A stretch of 64,000 nucleotides of DNA from Flavobacterium sharifuzzamanii. GTDB taxonomy: Bacteria; Bacteroidota; Bacteroidia; Flavobacteriales; Flavobacteriaceae. The stretch covers positions 62,001 to 126,000 of the forward strand of contig NZ_QJGZ01000031.1 in assembly GCF_003254585.1 (NCBI RefSeq), given 5' to 3'. This document shows, one piece after another, positions 35,894 through 45,693 of this stretch; position 1 is the first letter of the stretch; the number at the start of each line of letters is the position of its first letter. Below the pieces are notes generated by a model. The model worked only from the letters and a program-made list of their open reading frames with translations. It was not told the DNA's origin and did no database searches. The translations under genes and the position numbers were made by a program.

Positions 35894-36280
35894 TTATAAT
35901 AGAAATTTTGTCCAATATATATCGACTTCAGTAACAAAATCGCTAAAAATGATGCTTTTGCCAAGTTCGTCATAAATGAATATACTTTTTCTGTAGTTAC
36001 CTTTAAAAATGTCTTTTTCTGCAGAAATACAGTAGTACCAAATACAATTTATTCCATTGTAATCTTTCATTTCTGATCTTTCAATTATTCGAACTAGATC
36101 TTTTGTGTTATTGTTTGCGTAATTTTTTAATATGATTTCTGAGTCAGTTATAGTAATTTCTGTTTCCTGTTCTCTGTCCACTATATTAGACTCTTTTTTT
36201 ATAAAAGAATGGGATTTTAATTCTTGTCCGTTAGTAAAATTGTAAATGCATATTAAAAATAGCGTGATAATTTTTTTCAT
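35894..36280 (-). CDS. Hypothetical exported protein, 128 aa
   Basis: I choose the ATG at 36280, which starts a clear signal peptide (MKKIITLFLICIYNFTNGQ); a longer frame to 36328 would add a non-hydrophobic extension. The mature ~110 residues are polar and beta-rich with a WYYCISAEKD segment. No family recognised. Likely periplasmic or secreted. Confidence 0.62.
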   Translation of the reverse strand: MKKIITLFLICIYNFTNGQELKSHSFIKKESNIVDREQETEITITDSEIILKNYANNNTKDLVRIIERSEMKDYNGINCIWYYCISAEKDIFKGNYRKSIFIYDELGKSIIFSDFVTEVDIYWTKFLL

Positions 36281-36306
36281 TTTGGGTATATATTTATTAG
36301 TTTTTG

Positions 36307-36379
36307 CTAACTCGAGCATTTCACTCATGCAAATTTATTAGAAATATTTTGCATTCACGAGCGAGATGCTCGCGCTAGC
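36307..36379. repeat. Imperfect palindrome with GAGCATTTC / GAGATGCTC arms
   Basis: GCTAACTCGAGCATTTCACT on the left faces GCGAGATGCTCGCGCTAGC on the right, and ATGCAAA faces TTTGCAT inside. It lies between the 128-aa and 405-aa genes and looks like a dispersed repeat unit rather than a terminator (no T-run). Confidence 0.6.
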
Positions 36380-36402
36380 GGAAGGGGACCTATTTAAAAA
36401 CA

Positions 36403-37620
36403 TTATCTTCTGTCAACAAGAGCTTGGTAAATTATATAACGCAAATATTCAGTTGTGTCAATATCTTCATTTGCTAATAACTCTATTTTTTTTAAAACAT
36501 TTAAAAGTTCAATTATATTAGAGACGCTGTTATTAAGTTCTTTTAAGATTTCTGTTTTGTATCTTTTGATTTCCTCACTTTTTGCTTTTTCAACTTTACG
36601 TTTAACTAAAAATTTTATTTGTTCAGGTTCTTTAATATTTGCAATTTTTGAAATATCATCAAATAAAGTTTTATGTACTTTTTCTGAATTTTCGATATTT
36701 CCCAATTCTTCAATTGCTGTTTTAGGAATCTGATTATGTTTAATTGATAAAATTTTTGACTTTATTTCTTGCGGTTTTATAAATAATTCTTTCTCAATAT
36801 CTTTATGTTTAAAAATTATTGAACATATTCCTGAAAATTTAAGAGCTTCTCTTTTTATCTCATCATTTGAAATTTCAATAATATTTTTAATATTTCCAAC
36901 TTTTTCCAATTTATTGACTTCAGAACTTTCAAAAAACATTCTTATAAATGATTCGTTATATTCGCATAACTGTAAATTATAAGTTGTTTTAGATTTTTTC
37001 ATTTCATTATGAAGCGTAATCAATCCAACGACAATTGCAATATTGTTGTCATAATTGTAATAATTATTTAATGAGATAATTGCTCTTAGATAGAAGGCAT
37101 CGTCTGTCTTGTCGTGTAAAATTCTATATTTTTTAATTGTTTGGTGAATACCTTTTAATAACTGAAGATTAGTTTCTACAATTTCTTTATGCCCTCTATT
37201 TATAAGTCTTGTCGCATATTTATCCATTTGAAATAATCCTGAAAAAAAATCTCTCTGCGCAGAGTAAATAGGCGTAGTTGAAATTTCATTTAATTTCAAA
37301 TCATTGAAATATTCATTATGTCCTATATTATAAAAATTGATTGAAAAATCTTTTTTATTGAATAATGATATGTTATTTAATTCACTTTTTAAATCTTCTT
37401 TTTTGTATCTCTTATTAATCGAGTTTTGAACATCAAACAGTGTTTTAGCCCCACTAATCTTAATAAATTCATCCTTTATAGATTCAAAATCTATAAGGCT
37501 TAGTAGTTTATTTGTGAACTCATTTCTTTCTACAAGTTTTATTAGATCATAAACTTTAATTCCGTCATCACTTAGCGGAATGCTATCTTTTTTAATTGTC
37601 TTTTTTCTAAATTTTTCCAT
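36403..37620 (-). CDS. Orphan protein, 405 aa
   Basis: I do not recognise any domain. The protein is soluble, Lys/Ile/Asn-rich, mostly helical, with no signal peptide or membrane span. The C-terminal ~130 residues (from about 275) are strongly charged and coiled-coil-like (KRKVEKAKSEEIKRYKTEI). Composition is even more AT-rich than its neighbours, it lies in the accessory region and it has no partner gene; horizontal acquisition is likely. The gap of 233 bp downstream of its start contains no recognised gene. Confidence 0.6.
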   Translation of the reverse strand: MEKFRKKTIKKDSIPLSDDGIKVYDLIKLVERNEFTNKLLSLIDFESIKDEFIKISGAKTLFDVQNSINKRYKKEDLKSELNNISLFNKKDFSINFYNIGHNEYFNDLKLNEISTTPIYSAQRDFFSGLFQMDKYATRLINRGHKEIVETNLQLLKGIHQTIKKYRILHDKTDDAFYLRAIISLNNYYNYDNNIAIVVGLITLHNEMKKSKTTYNLQLCEYNESFIRMFFESSEVNKLEKVGNIKNIIEISNDEIKREALKFSGICSIIFKHKDIEKELFIKPQEIKSKILSIKHNQIPKTAIEELGNIENSEKVHKTLFDDISKIANIKEPEQIKFLVKRKVEKAKSEEIKRYKTEILKELNNSVSNIIELLNVLKKIELLANEDIDTTEYLRYIIYQALVDRR

Positions 37621-37787
37621 TTTACTATTAAATTTAATTACAGAAAATATTAATGAGTTACAAATGTTGAAATCTTTTAAAGATGATTTTTATGGAAATC
37701 CATAATTCAACAAATTTATTTCCAGACAATTATGCTAATAAATGAAAACTCAAGACCAAGTACTTCTACGCATTTTACAAATCATTT

Positions 37788-37822
37788 AAAAAAAAAGCCC
37801 AACATAAAAAAGTTGAGCTTTT
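37788..37822 (-). terminator. Terminator of the LytTR two-component operon
   Basis: On the minus strand AAAAGCTCAAC pairs with GTTGGGCTTTT (one mismatch) followed by a long T-run. Confidence 0.75.
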
Positions 37823-37853
37823 CAAAAATTATCTAATTATTAAAATTGACAAA

Positions 37854-38567
37854 TTATCTAATTGAAAGATTATTTAGCAGAATCTGATATTTCCTTCCCA
37901 CAGGAATAATATCGTCATTTGACATTGTGAGATTTTTGGTCGTAACAGCAGAAATTTTAGTTGTATTTACAATATAAGATCTGTGAACTTGCAGAAAATG
38001 TGCACAATCAATTTCGGCGCTTATACTTGCAAGCGAACCGTAAATGACAATTGGAGATTTTAATTTACAGTTGTACAATTTCATGTAATTGCCCAGACTT
38101 TCGATATATAAAATATCAGAAAGAGGCGTTTCAATTACTTGTCCGTTGGAACGATAAGAAAGTACTTTTTCGTCGTCGTTGTTTTCTTTTTTAAGATTAT
38201 TTCCCGAATGATACGTTTTGGCTTTTTCTATTGCTTTTGAGAATTTATCAAACGAAATGGGTTTCATTAAATAATCTATCGCATCGTTTTGATAGGCCGA
38301 AAGCGCAAAGTCAGAATAAGCTGTTGTCACAATCGTAATGGGGCGTTTGGGCTGAAGTTCCATTAATTCTACACCCGAAATTACGGGCATATTAATGTCA
38401 AGAAAAATAATATCGTATTGGTTTTCGTTGAGCAGTTTTATGGCTTCCATACCATTAAAAGCACTTCCAGAATGTTCCAGTTCGTCAAATTTGGAGATGT
38501 GCGAAATCAAGGCTTTGTGCGCCGGCGATTCGTCATCGATTATTAGACAGCGGTAGGTAAGTGCCAT
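37854..38567 (-). CDS. LytTR-family response regulator
   Basis: 237-aa transcription factor. Receiver domain 1-120 with acidic pair D11-D12, phosphoacceptor Asp57 (IIFLDINMP) and Lys in YLMKPIS. The LytTR DNA-binding domain spans about 135-237, including LYIESLGNYMKLYN and the FLQVHRSYIVN signature. It overlaps its kinase gene by 25 nt, so both proteins are co-translated. LytTR proteins bind two direct repeats about 20 bp apart; such a pair lies upstream of the kinase gene (39601-39633). Confidence 0.94.
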   Translation of the reverse strand: MALTYRCLIIDDESPAHKALISHISKFDELEHSGSAFNGMEAIKLLNENQYDIIFLDINMPVISGVELMELQPKRPITIVTTAYSDFALSAYQNDAIDYLMKPISFDKFSKAIEKAKTYHSGNNLKKENNDDEKVLSYRSNGQVIETPLSDILYIESLGNYMKLYNCKLKSPIVIYGSLASISAEIDCAHFLQVHRSYIVNTTKISAVTTKNLTMSNDDIIPVGRKYQILLNNLSIR

Positions 38568-39538
38568 ATACTCAATTTTACGATAAAGATATCTTTTTCT
38601 TTTTTACAGCTCAAATCATGTTTTAGACGATAAACTTCTAGACGTCTTTTTAAGTTTTCAATTCCAATTCCCGTGCTCGAAAGACGCGATCCCGAATCGA
38701 GATAATTGTTTTTCAAAGTAAAAACAACGCTTCGGCAATTTACCTTCAGATCAAGATTGATAAAAGGTTCGGCAGTTTCGGCAGAAAACTTCACTGCATT
38801 TTCTACCAAAGGCAGAAAGAACAAAGGCGGAATCTCGATTTGGTCATGAACGCCTTCAATTTTTTGCGTTACGGCAAGTCTTTCATTTCTAAAGGTGTAA
38901 TATTCTATGTATTTTTTAATAAATGCAATTTCTTCCTGCATTAAAACAAAATCTTTCTTAGAAGCTTCTATCTGATAGCGCAGCAAATCTGAAAGATTCA
39001 GGATTCGATCTGGAACTTTTTCTGGTTCTAATAAAGCTTCTCCGTAAAGATTATTCATAGCATTCAATAAAAAATGCGGATTCAGCTGTTGTTTTAAAAA
39101 CGAAAGTTCTGATTTGAAATTCATAATATCTTTATCGGCTTGGCTCATTTTTTTGCTAATAACAATATGCAGGAAATAAAAGAAACAGCCGTTTATAATA
39201 AGCGATACAATCTGAAGGGTTTTTAAATTTCCTAACTCGACAAGCGGAAGGAACCAATTCATGAAGAAATAAAAACAAGTCCAATAAGCCGCAAGAAGCG
39301 TAAAAAAGATTTTAAACCTTTTATGAAATAAAAAAGGTTTGATGATGCAGATATTAAAAATCGTAATCCAAACAATACACGGAAAATATCCCATGGCAAT
39401 TTTACTAAGAATATAAGACCAGCTGTGTCCGTCGAGTCTTACTTCGTCATAAATACAGGCCAAAATAACTAAGTAAACAAGTGTATTTACGATTAGGTTT
39501 CGCAGAAAAAAGTTTTGGTAGATTTTTGCAATTGTCAT
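38543..39538 (-). CDS. LytS/AlgZ-type sensor histidine kinase
   Basis: Membrane sensor of 331 aa. Four hydrophobic segments in the first ~140 residues, then the His_kinase domain with FLKQQLNPHFLLNAMNNLYG (phosphorylated His in NPHFLLN) and an ATPase domain with PLVENAVKFS and TGIGIENLKRRL. I place the start at the ATG at 39538, not at the longer frame to 39625, because a TAnnTTTG box and a direct-repeat site lie in between. The partner is the overlapping LytTR regulator. The signal is unknown. Confidence 0.9.
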   Translation of the reverse strand: MTIAKIYQNFFLRNLIVNTLVYLVILACIYDEVRLDGHSWSYILSKIAMGYFPCIVWITIFNICIIKPFLFHKRFKIFFTLLAAYWTCFYFFMNWFLPLVELGNLKTLQIVSLIINGCFFYFLHIVISKKMSQADKDIMNFKSELSFLKQQLNPHFLLNAMNNLYGEALLEPEKVPDRILNLSDLLRYQIEASKKDFVLMQEEIAFIKKYIEYYTFRNERLAVTQKIEGVHDQIEIPPLFFLPLVENAVKFSAETAEPFINLDLKVNCRSVVFTLKNNYLDSGSRLSSTGIGIENLKRRLEVYRLKHDLSCKKEKDIFIVKLSIWHLPTAV

Positions 39539-39543
39539 AGCGG

Positions 39544-39551
39544 CAAAAATA
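39544..39551 (-). promoter_or_regulatory. -7 box of the LytS/LytTR operon
   Basis: Minus-strand TATTTTTG, five bases before the ATG at 39538, so the transcript would have almost no leader. Confidence 0.5.
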
Positions 39552-39600
39552 ATACAATCATATAGTTTGTAGGTATTTATAAAGAAAAATTTATACCAAC

Positions 39601-39633
39601 GCCATTCGTATAAATCATACGCCATTGGTATAA
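39601..39633. promoter_or_regulatory. Candidate LytTR binding site: direct repeats GCCATTSGTATAA
   Basis: GCCATTCGTATAA (39601-39613) and GCCATTGGTATAA (39621-39633) differ at one base and are spaced 20 bp start to start, i.e. two helical turns. This is the arrangement LytTR domains bind. They lie between two divergent promoters. Confidence 0.55.
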
Positions 39634-39662
39634 AATTGCTGTTAAAATAAGGACGTCTGCTT

Positions 39663-39670
39663 TATTTTTG
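39663..39670 (+). promoter_or_regulatory. -7 box of the 81-aa gene
   Basis: TATTTTTG; a TTG at 39636-39638 lies 24 bp upstream, slightly more than the usual spacing. A leader of about 33 nt follows. Confidence 0.5.
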
Positions 39671-39708
39671 ATCTTGAGTTTCTATAATCTTTTTAATAAT
39701 AAATAAAA

Positions 39709-39954
39709 ATGTACCAGTTTAAAGAATTACAAGAAGCAGAGAGACTTGTGGAAATTTTTAAAACAAATGTCCAGAAAGAATCTGATCGGGATTATATCAT
39801 GACGGTTATGCAAAATCAGTTTCCAGATTATAAAATCAATTTTGATCTGGAAGATTGCGATAAAATTTTACGAATTGAAGGTGTTGATTTGCAATACGAT
39901 AATGTTGTGAATTATGTTTCTAGTTTGGGCTATACTTGCATAAGACTAGAATAA
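39709..39954 (+). CDS. Small hypothetical protein, 81 aa
   Basis: No family recognised. Soluble, acidic, with predicted alternating helix and strand (FKELQEAERLVEIFK then YKINFDLED and LRIEGVDLQYDNVVNYV). It is divergent from the LytS/LytTR operon with a candidate LytTR site in the shared control region, so it may belong to that regulon. The complete frame with its own promoter supports it. Confidence 0.65.
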   Translation: MYQFKELQEAERLVEIFKTNVQKESDRDYIMTVMQNQFPDYKINFDLEDCDKILRIEGVDLQYDNVVNYVSSLGYTCIRLE

Positions 39955-40162
39955 TGTTTTTATAAAAACACAGTCAAAATCGGGTAAAAGTACGCAGCTG
40001 TATTTCTTTTTTTTGTAAGTATTTTGTATGATATTCTAATTTAAAACTAAATGCAGAAATGATCGGTTTTATACTTTCGATTTTCCTATTTCTTCTAGAA
40101 CAGTTAGCTTAATAAAGCTGTCTGCGTTCTGGCTTAATTACAGCTTTTTCATTACGAAAAGG

Positions 40163-40197
40163 TTTGTGCTTTTTTGCATATTATTTTTCTAATTTTG
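40163..40197 (+). promoter_or_regulatory. Promoter of the SulP transporter gene
   Basis: TTTG at 40163-40166 and TAATTTTG at 40190-40197 are 23 bp apart, matching the Bacteroidota consensus. The -7 box ends four bases before the ATG at 40202. Confidence 0.65.
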
Positions 40198-40201
40198 TGG
40201 C

Positions 40202-41731
40202 ATGAAAAAAGCACTCCAACTCTTCGATTTTAGCCAGAAAGTCAATTACAAAAATGAAATTTTAGCGGGTTTAACTGTAGCAATGACTATGATTCCAGAA
40301 TCGCTGTCGTTTGCTATTTTGGCTGGATTTCCACCATTAGTTGGGTTATACGCAGCTTTTATTGCCGGATTGGTTACGGCTATTTTTGGCGGAAGACCCG
40401 GAATGATTTCGGGCGGAGCAGGAGCAACGGTAATTGTTTTGATCGCCTTGATGAAATCGCACGGAATAGAATATGTTTTTGCCGCCGTAGCTCTTGGCGG
40501 TGTTGTCCAGATCTGTATCGGACTCTTTAAACTCGGAAAATTTATTCGGTTAGTTCCGCAACCTGTAATGTTTGGCTTTGTAAACGGTTTGGCAGTTGTC
40601 ATTTTTATGTCTCAACTGGAACAGTTTAAAACCGTTGTAAATGGACAGGTTTCTTGGCTTGAGGGAACTCCTTTGTATATTATGTTAGGTTTGGTTGCTT
40701 TGACAATTGCAATTGTTTTGATTTTTCCGAAAATTACAAAAGCGGTTCCAGCATCTTTAGTAGCGATTATGGTTGTTTTTGCCTTGGTAATTATTTTTAA
40801 TATCGAAACCAAAACGGTTGAAGATATCGCTTCAGTTCAAGGCGGATTTCCTCCGTTTCATATTCCGAATATTCCATTTTCTTTTGAAACTTTAAAAGTG
40901 ATATTTCCGTACTCGGTAATTGTTGCAGCGGTTGGTTTGACTGAAGGTTTGCTTACGCTGAATTTGGTTGATGAAATTACGGGAACAAGAGGAAATAGCA
41001 ATAGAGAATGCATTGCGCAAGGAAGCTCGAACATTTTAAATGGCTTTTTCTACGGAATGGGAGGCTGTCCAATGATTGCGCAAACTTTAGTAAATCTTGG
41101 AGCAGGATCAAGAGCTAGACTTTCAGGAATTATTGCAGCTTTGACTATTTTAATGATTATCCTTTTTGGAGCTCCTGTAATCGGTAAATTGCCAATGGCG
41201 GCTTTAGTAGGAGTTATGATGATGGTAGCTATTACTACTTTTGAATGGGCAAGTTTCAGGATTATTAATAAAATGCCAAGACATGATATTTTTGTTGGAA
41301 TTCTAGTTGCTGTAATCACAATTGTACTGCATAATTTGGCTTTGGCAGTTTTAATTGGCGTAATTATTTCGGCTTTGGTTTTTGCTTGGGAAAGTGCCAA
41401 AAGAATCCGTGCACGACATTATATTGACGAAAACGGAATAAAACATTACGAAATTTATGGTCCATTATTCTTTGGTTCAACAGCTGCTTTTTTAGAAAAA
41501 TTTGATATCAAGAACGATCCTGATCATATTATAATTGATTTTAAAGAAAGTCGCGTTTCTGATATGTCGGCAATTGAAGCTTTGAACAATATTACGAAGA
41601 AATACAATCAGCTTAATAAAACAGTAGAGTTACAGCATTTAAGCGAAGACTGCAGACAATTGCTGAAAAATGCTGATGCTGTTATAAAAGTGAATGTTAT
41701 TGAAGATCCGACGTACAAAGTGGTGTCTTGA
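40202..41731 (+). CDS. SulP (SLC26A)-family anion transporter with STAS domain
   Basis: Inner-membrane permease of 509 aa. The N-terminal SulP signature reads NEILAGLTVAMTMIPESLSF (from about residue 19), followed by 10-12 membrane segments and GMGGCPMIAQTLVNLGAGSRARLSG, read in parts (GGCPMIAQTL, GAGSRARLSG). The cytoplasmic STAS domain (about 415-505) contains IIDFKESRVSDMSAIEAL. Substrates in the family are sulfate, bicarbonate or dicarboxylates; sequence alone does not decide. Neighbours give no sulfur-assimilation context. A long repeat-rich gap follows. Confidence 0.92.
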   Translation: MKKALQLFDFSQKVNYKNEILAGLTVAMTMIPESLSFAILAGFPPLVGLYAAFIAGLVTAIFGGRPGMISGGAGATVIVLIALMKSHGIEYVFAAVALGGVVQICIGLFKLGKFIRLVPQPVMFGFVNGLAVVIFMSQLEQFKTVVNGQVSWLEGTPLYIMLGLVALTIAIVLIFPKITKAVPASLVAIMVVFALVIIFNIETKTVEDIASVQGGFPPFHIPNIPFSFETLKVIFPYSVIVAAVGLTEGLLTLNLVDEITGTRGNSNRECIAQGSSNILNGFFYGMGGCPMIAQTLVNLGAGSRARLSGIIAALTILMIILFGAPVIGKLPMAALVGVMMMVAITTFEWASFRIINKMPRHDIFVGILVAVITIVLHNLALAVLIGVIISALVFAWESAKRIRARHYIDENGIKHYEIYGPLFFGSTAAFLEKFDIKNDPDHIIIDFKESRVSDMSAIEALNNITKKYNQLNKTVELQHLSEDCRQLLKNADAVIKVNVIEDPTYKVVS

Positions 41732-41828
41732 TAATTGTTAATTGTGAATTATTAATTGTAAATTATAAAAAACACGGCCAATATTCTGTAGAGACGCACT
41801 GCAGTGCGTCTATGCAATGTATATAAAA

Positions 41829-41872
41829 AACAAACCCGACAAGTTTTTAAAACCTGTCGGGTTTGTTATTTT
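41829..41872 (+). terminator. Terminator of the SulP gene
   Basis: ACAAACCCGACA (41830-41841) pairs with TGTCGGGTTTGT (41855-41866), followed by TTATTTTTAT. Confidence 0.75.
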
Positions 41873-41960
41873 TATCGGAATCACTCAGGGTGACATTTGA
41901 TTTTGCAACAGATAAATTTATGCTTTATTGGCTTGCCTCCAGTTTTAGCTGAGCATAAGA

Positions 41961-42002
41961 AAAAGGCTTTAGCCAAACCTAGTAGTTTGGCTAAAGCCTT
42001 TT
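41961..42002. terminator. 18-bp perfect hairpin, probable bidirectional terminator
   Basis: AAAAGGCTTTAGCCAAAC and its exact complement around the loop ctagta; A/T tracts on both sides. It would end the minus-strand phosphodiesterase transcript. Confidence 0.65.
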
Positions 42003-42087
42003 AAAATGTTTAAATAAGCTGAACTCCAGCTAAAGCTGGAGACAATTCAATTTCTTTGATTGCCTAATTATCAAATAGACACATTAT

Positions 42088-43293
42088 CTAATTTTTGCGC
42101 AGCGCACCCTCAACATCACTCAATTTCCCATCAATTTCACCTACTTGCAAACCTAAAATATGAGCAATTAAAGGATAAACCGAAACGTTCTGAAACGTTT
42201 TTATTTTTTTATTGATTTTAAAAGCAGGGCCTTTTGCGTAAAAAATGGCATGCATATCTTTTTCGTTATTGTCATAACCATGCGTTCCGCCATTTATATG
42301 AGTACTTTCTTTGCTAACTAAACTCCATCCTTTTTCAGCTTCAATAACAAAATCATGCACACGCGGATTCGTTCCGTAATGTAATCTTTCAGGAACTTCA
42401 GTCGATTTCCAGAATTTAATATGTGGCACTTTTTTCAAAGCATTGGCAATCGAATCTTGATAGCCTGGTTTTGCCTGCAAACTCATAATTGGGTTAATAA
42501 CGTCTTTATAACCTAACCATTCTGGTTTTATATAATCCAACACCGCTACTTTTTTATCATTGCTGATAGTAGCCATTCCGTGGTCAGAAACGATGATTAA
42601 ATTGATTTGTTTTCCAATAGGTAATTGATCTAATCGTCTAGAAATTTCTCCCATAATGGAATCCATTTTGATTACTGTTTTTTCAGTTTTTGGCGAAAGC
42701 GGACCAAAATTATGTCCAGTATGATCTGGCTCGTCAAAATACAAAGTCACCAAATGCGGACGCTGTTTTTCTGGAAGCTGTAGCCATTTCATAACCGTAT
42801 CGATTCTAGCTCCGTACGGAACTTTACCATCGTAATTTTTAAAATAGCTCGGATTTCTTTTGTCGATATCAGAACCTGGCCAAAAGAAAGAGGCTGTTTT
42901 TACGCCTTGCTGTTCAGCTAAATTCCAAATCGGATTTCCTCCATAAAATCTTGAATCATTTTTAGCATTGCTAGATAAAGAAAAAGACTGATTCAAAGAG
43001 GCATCATAAAAAACATTATTGATAATTCCGTGATGATCTGGATAAAGACCTGTCACAATAGAATAATGATTCGGGAAAGTCTTACTTGGATAAGACGGTT
43101 TCATTGATTTAGCATGAACGCCTTCTTTTTCAATTTGTTTCAGATTTGGAAGATTATACATTTTGCCATAATCCCAGCGAAAGCCATCCATAGAAACTAA
43201 AACTACATAATTGTCTTTAGCATTTTGGGCTTGTAAAAAGAATGAAAGCGAAAGAAAAACTAAAGATAGGAGTGAAGTAAAGTACTTTTTCAT
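42088..43293 (-). CDS. Ectonucleotide pyrophosphatase/phosphodiesterase-like enzyme
   Basis: Exported metalloenzyme of 401 aa in the alkaline phosphatase superfamily. Signal peptide 1-22 (ends FLQAQ). Nucleophile Thr72 in SKTFPNHYS, first metal Asp36 in VSMDGFRWD, further metal ligands in YFDEPDHTGHNFGP and SDHGM, and a late His in HGYDNNEKDM. This fits the ENPP/NPP group, which splits phosphodiester or pyrophosphate bonds of nucleotides. Periplasmic or surface location is expected; the exact substrate is not evident. It has its own promoter. Confidence 0.92.
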   Translation of the reverse strand: MKKYFTSLLSLVFLSLSFFLQAQNAKDNYVVLVSMDGFRWDYGKMYNLPNLKQIEKEGVHAKSMKPSYPSKTFPNHYSIVTGLYPDHHGIINNVFYDASLNQSFSLSSNAKNDSRFYGGNPIWNLAEQQGVKTASFFWPGSDIDKRNPSYFKNYDGKVPYGARIDTVMKWLQLPEKQRPHLVTLYFDEPDHTGHNFGPLSPKTEKTVIKMDSIMGEISRRLDQLPIGKQINLIIVSDHGMATISNDKKVAVLDYIKPEWLGYKDVINPIMSLQAKPGYQDSIANALKKVPHIKFWKSTEVPERLHYGTNPRVHDFVIEAEKGWSLVSKESTHINGGTHGYDNNEKDMHAIFYAKGPAFKINKKIKTFQNVSVYPLIAHILGLQVGEIDGKLSDVEGALRKN

Positions 43294-43315
43294 TTTTAAT
43301 GTTATTGTGAAGTCG

Positions 43316-43323
43316 CAAAGGTA
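43316..43323 (-). promoter_or_regulatory. -7 box of the phosphodiesterase gene
   Basis: Minus-strand TACCTTTG (TAnnTTTG), 22 bases upstream of the ATG. Confidence 0.45.
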
Positions 43324-43367
43324 GAGATAACAGATTTTTTAAAGAAAAAGAGAATGTTAAATAAAGG

Positions 43368-43533
43368 AATAGCCACGAATTCACGAATTATTTTTTTATA
43401 ATCTTTATCTATATTTTTATTGGCCACAGATTACACAGATTAAAAGGATTATAACCTGTGATAATCTTTTTAATCTGTGGCAAATAAATAAATACACAGA
43501 TTAGAAAAAATAATTCGTGAATTCGTGGCTATT
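43368..43533. repeat. 166-bp nested palindrome with GCCACGAATTC ends
   Basis: Outer arms 43368-43396 and 43505-43533 are 29-bp perfect inverted repeats containing GCCACGAATTCACGAATTA. Inner arms (GCCACAGATTACACAGATTA from 43423, and the facing AATCTGTGGC ending 43481) form a second inverted repeat. No coding frame. The outer ends resemble those flanking the GxxExxY gene at 49832-50314. Confidence 0.85.
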
Positions 43534-43554
43534 TTTCTTAGTTGAGTCGTGGCT

Positions 43555-43590
43555 AAAAAAAAAAGCGCCAGAAGTAAATCTAGCGCTTTT
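43555..43590 (-). terminator. groESL terminator
   Basis: Minus strand AAAAGCGCTAGA and TCTGGCGCTTTT pair (one mismatch), then a T-run. Confidence 0.8.
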
Positions 43591-43611
43591 AAGTTTTAAG
43601 AAGAGAATGAA

Positions 43612-45255
<1,644 letters not shown>

Positions 45256-45327
45256 TTAAAGTTTGATTTTGTTTTAAGTTAAATGAAGTTCTTAATTCTT
45301 AATACTTCGTACTTAATACAATATTTT

Positions 45328-45603
45328 TTAGATAATTGCAAGGATATCGTCCTCACGCATAATCAAATAATCAGTACCTTCTAATTTTAATTCAGTACCT
45401 GCATATTTTCCGTAAAGAACAGTATCACCAACTTTTACAGTCATAGTGTGATCTTTAGTTCCGTTTCCTACTGCAACTACAGTTCCTTTTTGTGGTTTCT
45501 CTTTGGCAGTATCTGGAATAAAAATACCTGAGGCAGTTTTAGTTTCAGCTGCAACAGGCTCAATAAGTACGCGGTCTGAAAGCGGTTTAATGTTTAAAGC
45601 CAT
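45328..45603 (-). CDS. groES: Co-chaperonin GroES
   Basis: 91 aa (typical). Conserved start [18 protein letters not shown], the mobile loop around [19 protein letters not shown] (read as [15 protein letters not shown]), and the end [15 protein letters not shown] plus [12 protein letters not shown]. First gene of the groESL operon. Neither a CIRCE element (inverted TTAGCACTC) nor a good TAnnTTTG box is visible upstream. Confidence 0.98.
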   Translation of the reverse strand: MALNIKPLSDRVLIEPVAAETKTASGIFIPDTAKEKPQKGTVVAVGNGTKDHTMTVKVGDTVLYGKYAGTELKLEGTDYLIMREDDILAII

Positions 45604-45693
45604 GATTTTATATTATTATAAGTTATACGATTTTTTTCTGTTCTATAAACTTTCAGAAACTGTGCCATGCTAGAAAAACTGACATTATTTCTT

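Larger units (their letters stand above)
41735..42047. repeat. Cluster of palindromes between SulP and phosphodiesterase genes
   Basis: The 356-bp gap has no gene. It holds the perfect palindrome AGACGCACTGCAGTGCGTCT (41792-41811), a terminator hairpin (41829-41872), half a GTCACCCTGAG arm (41881-41894), a perfect 18-bp hairpin with arm AAAAGGCTTTAGCCAAAC (41961-42002) and CTCCAGCT-aa-AGCTGGAG (42024-42041). Confidence 0.8.

Noticed and set aside
39539-39625. 29-residue N-terminal extension of the LytS-type kinase
   Set aside because: The region carries a TAnnTTTG box and part of a direct-repeat operator, so it is better read as control DNA.
45651-45667. Sigma-54-like promoter (TGGCAC...CTGA) before groES on the minus strand
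   Set aside because: The -24 part fits but the -12 part lacks the essential GC, and a chance match is likely in 64 kb.
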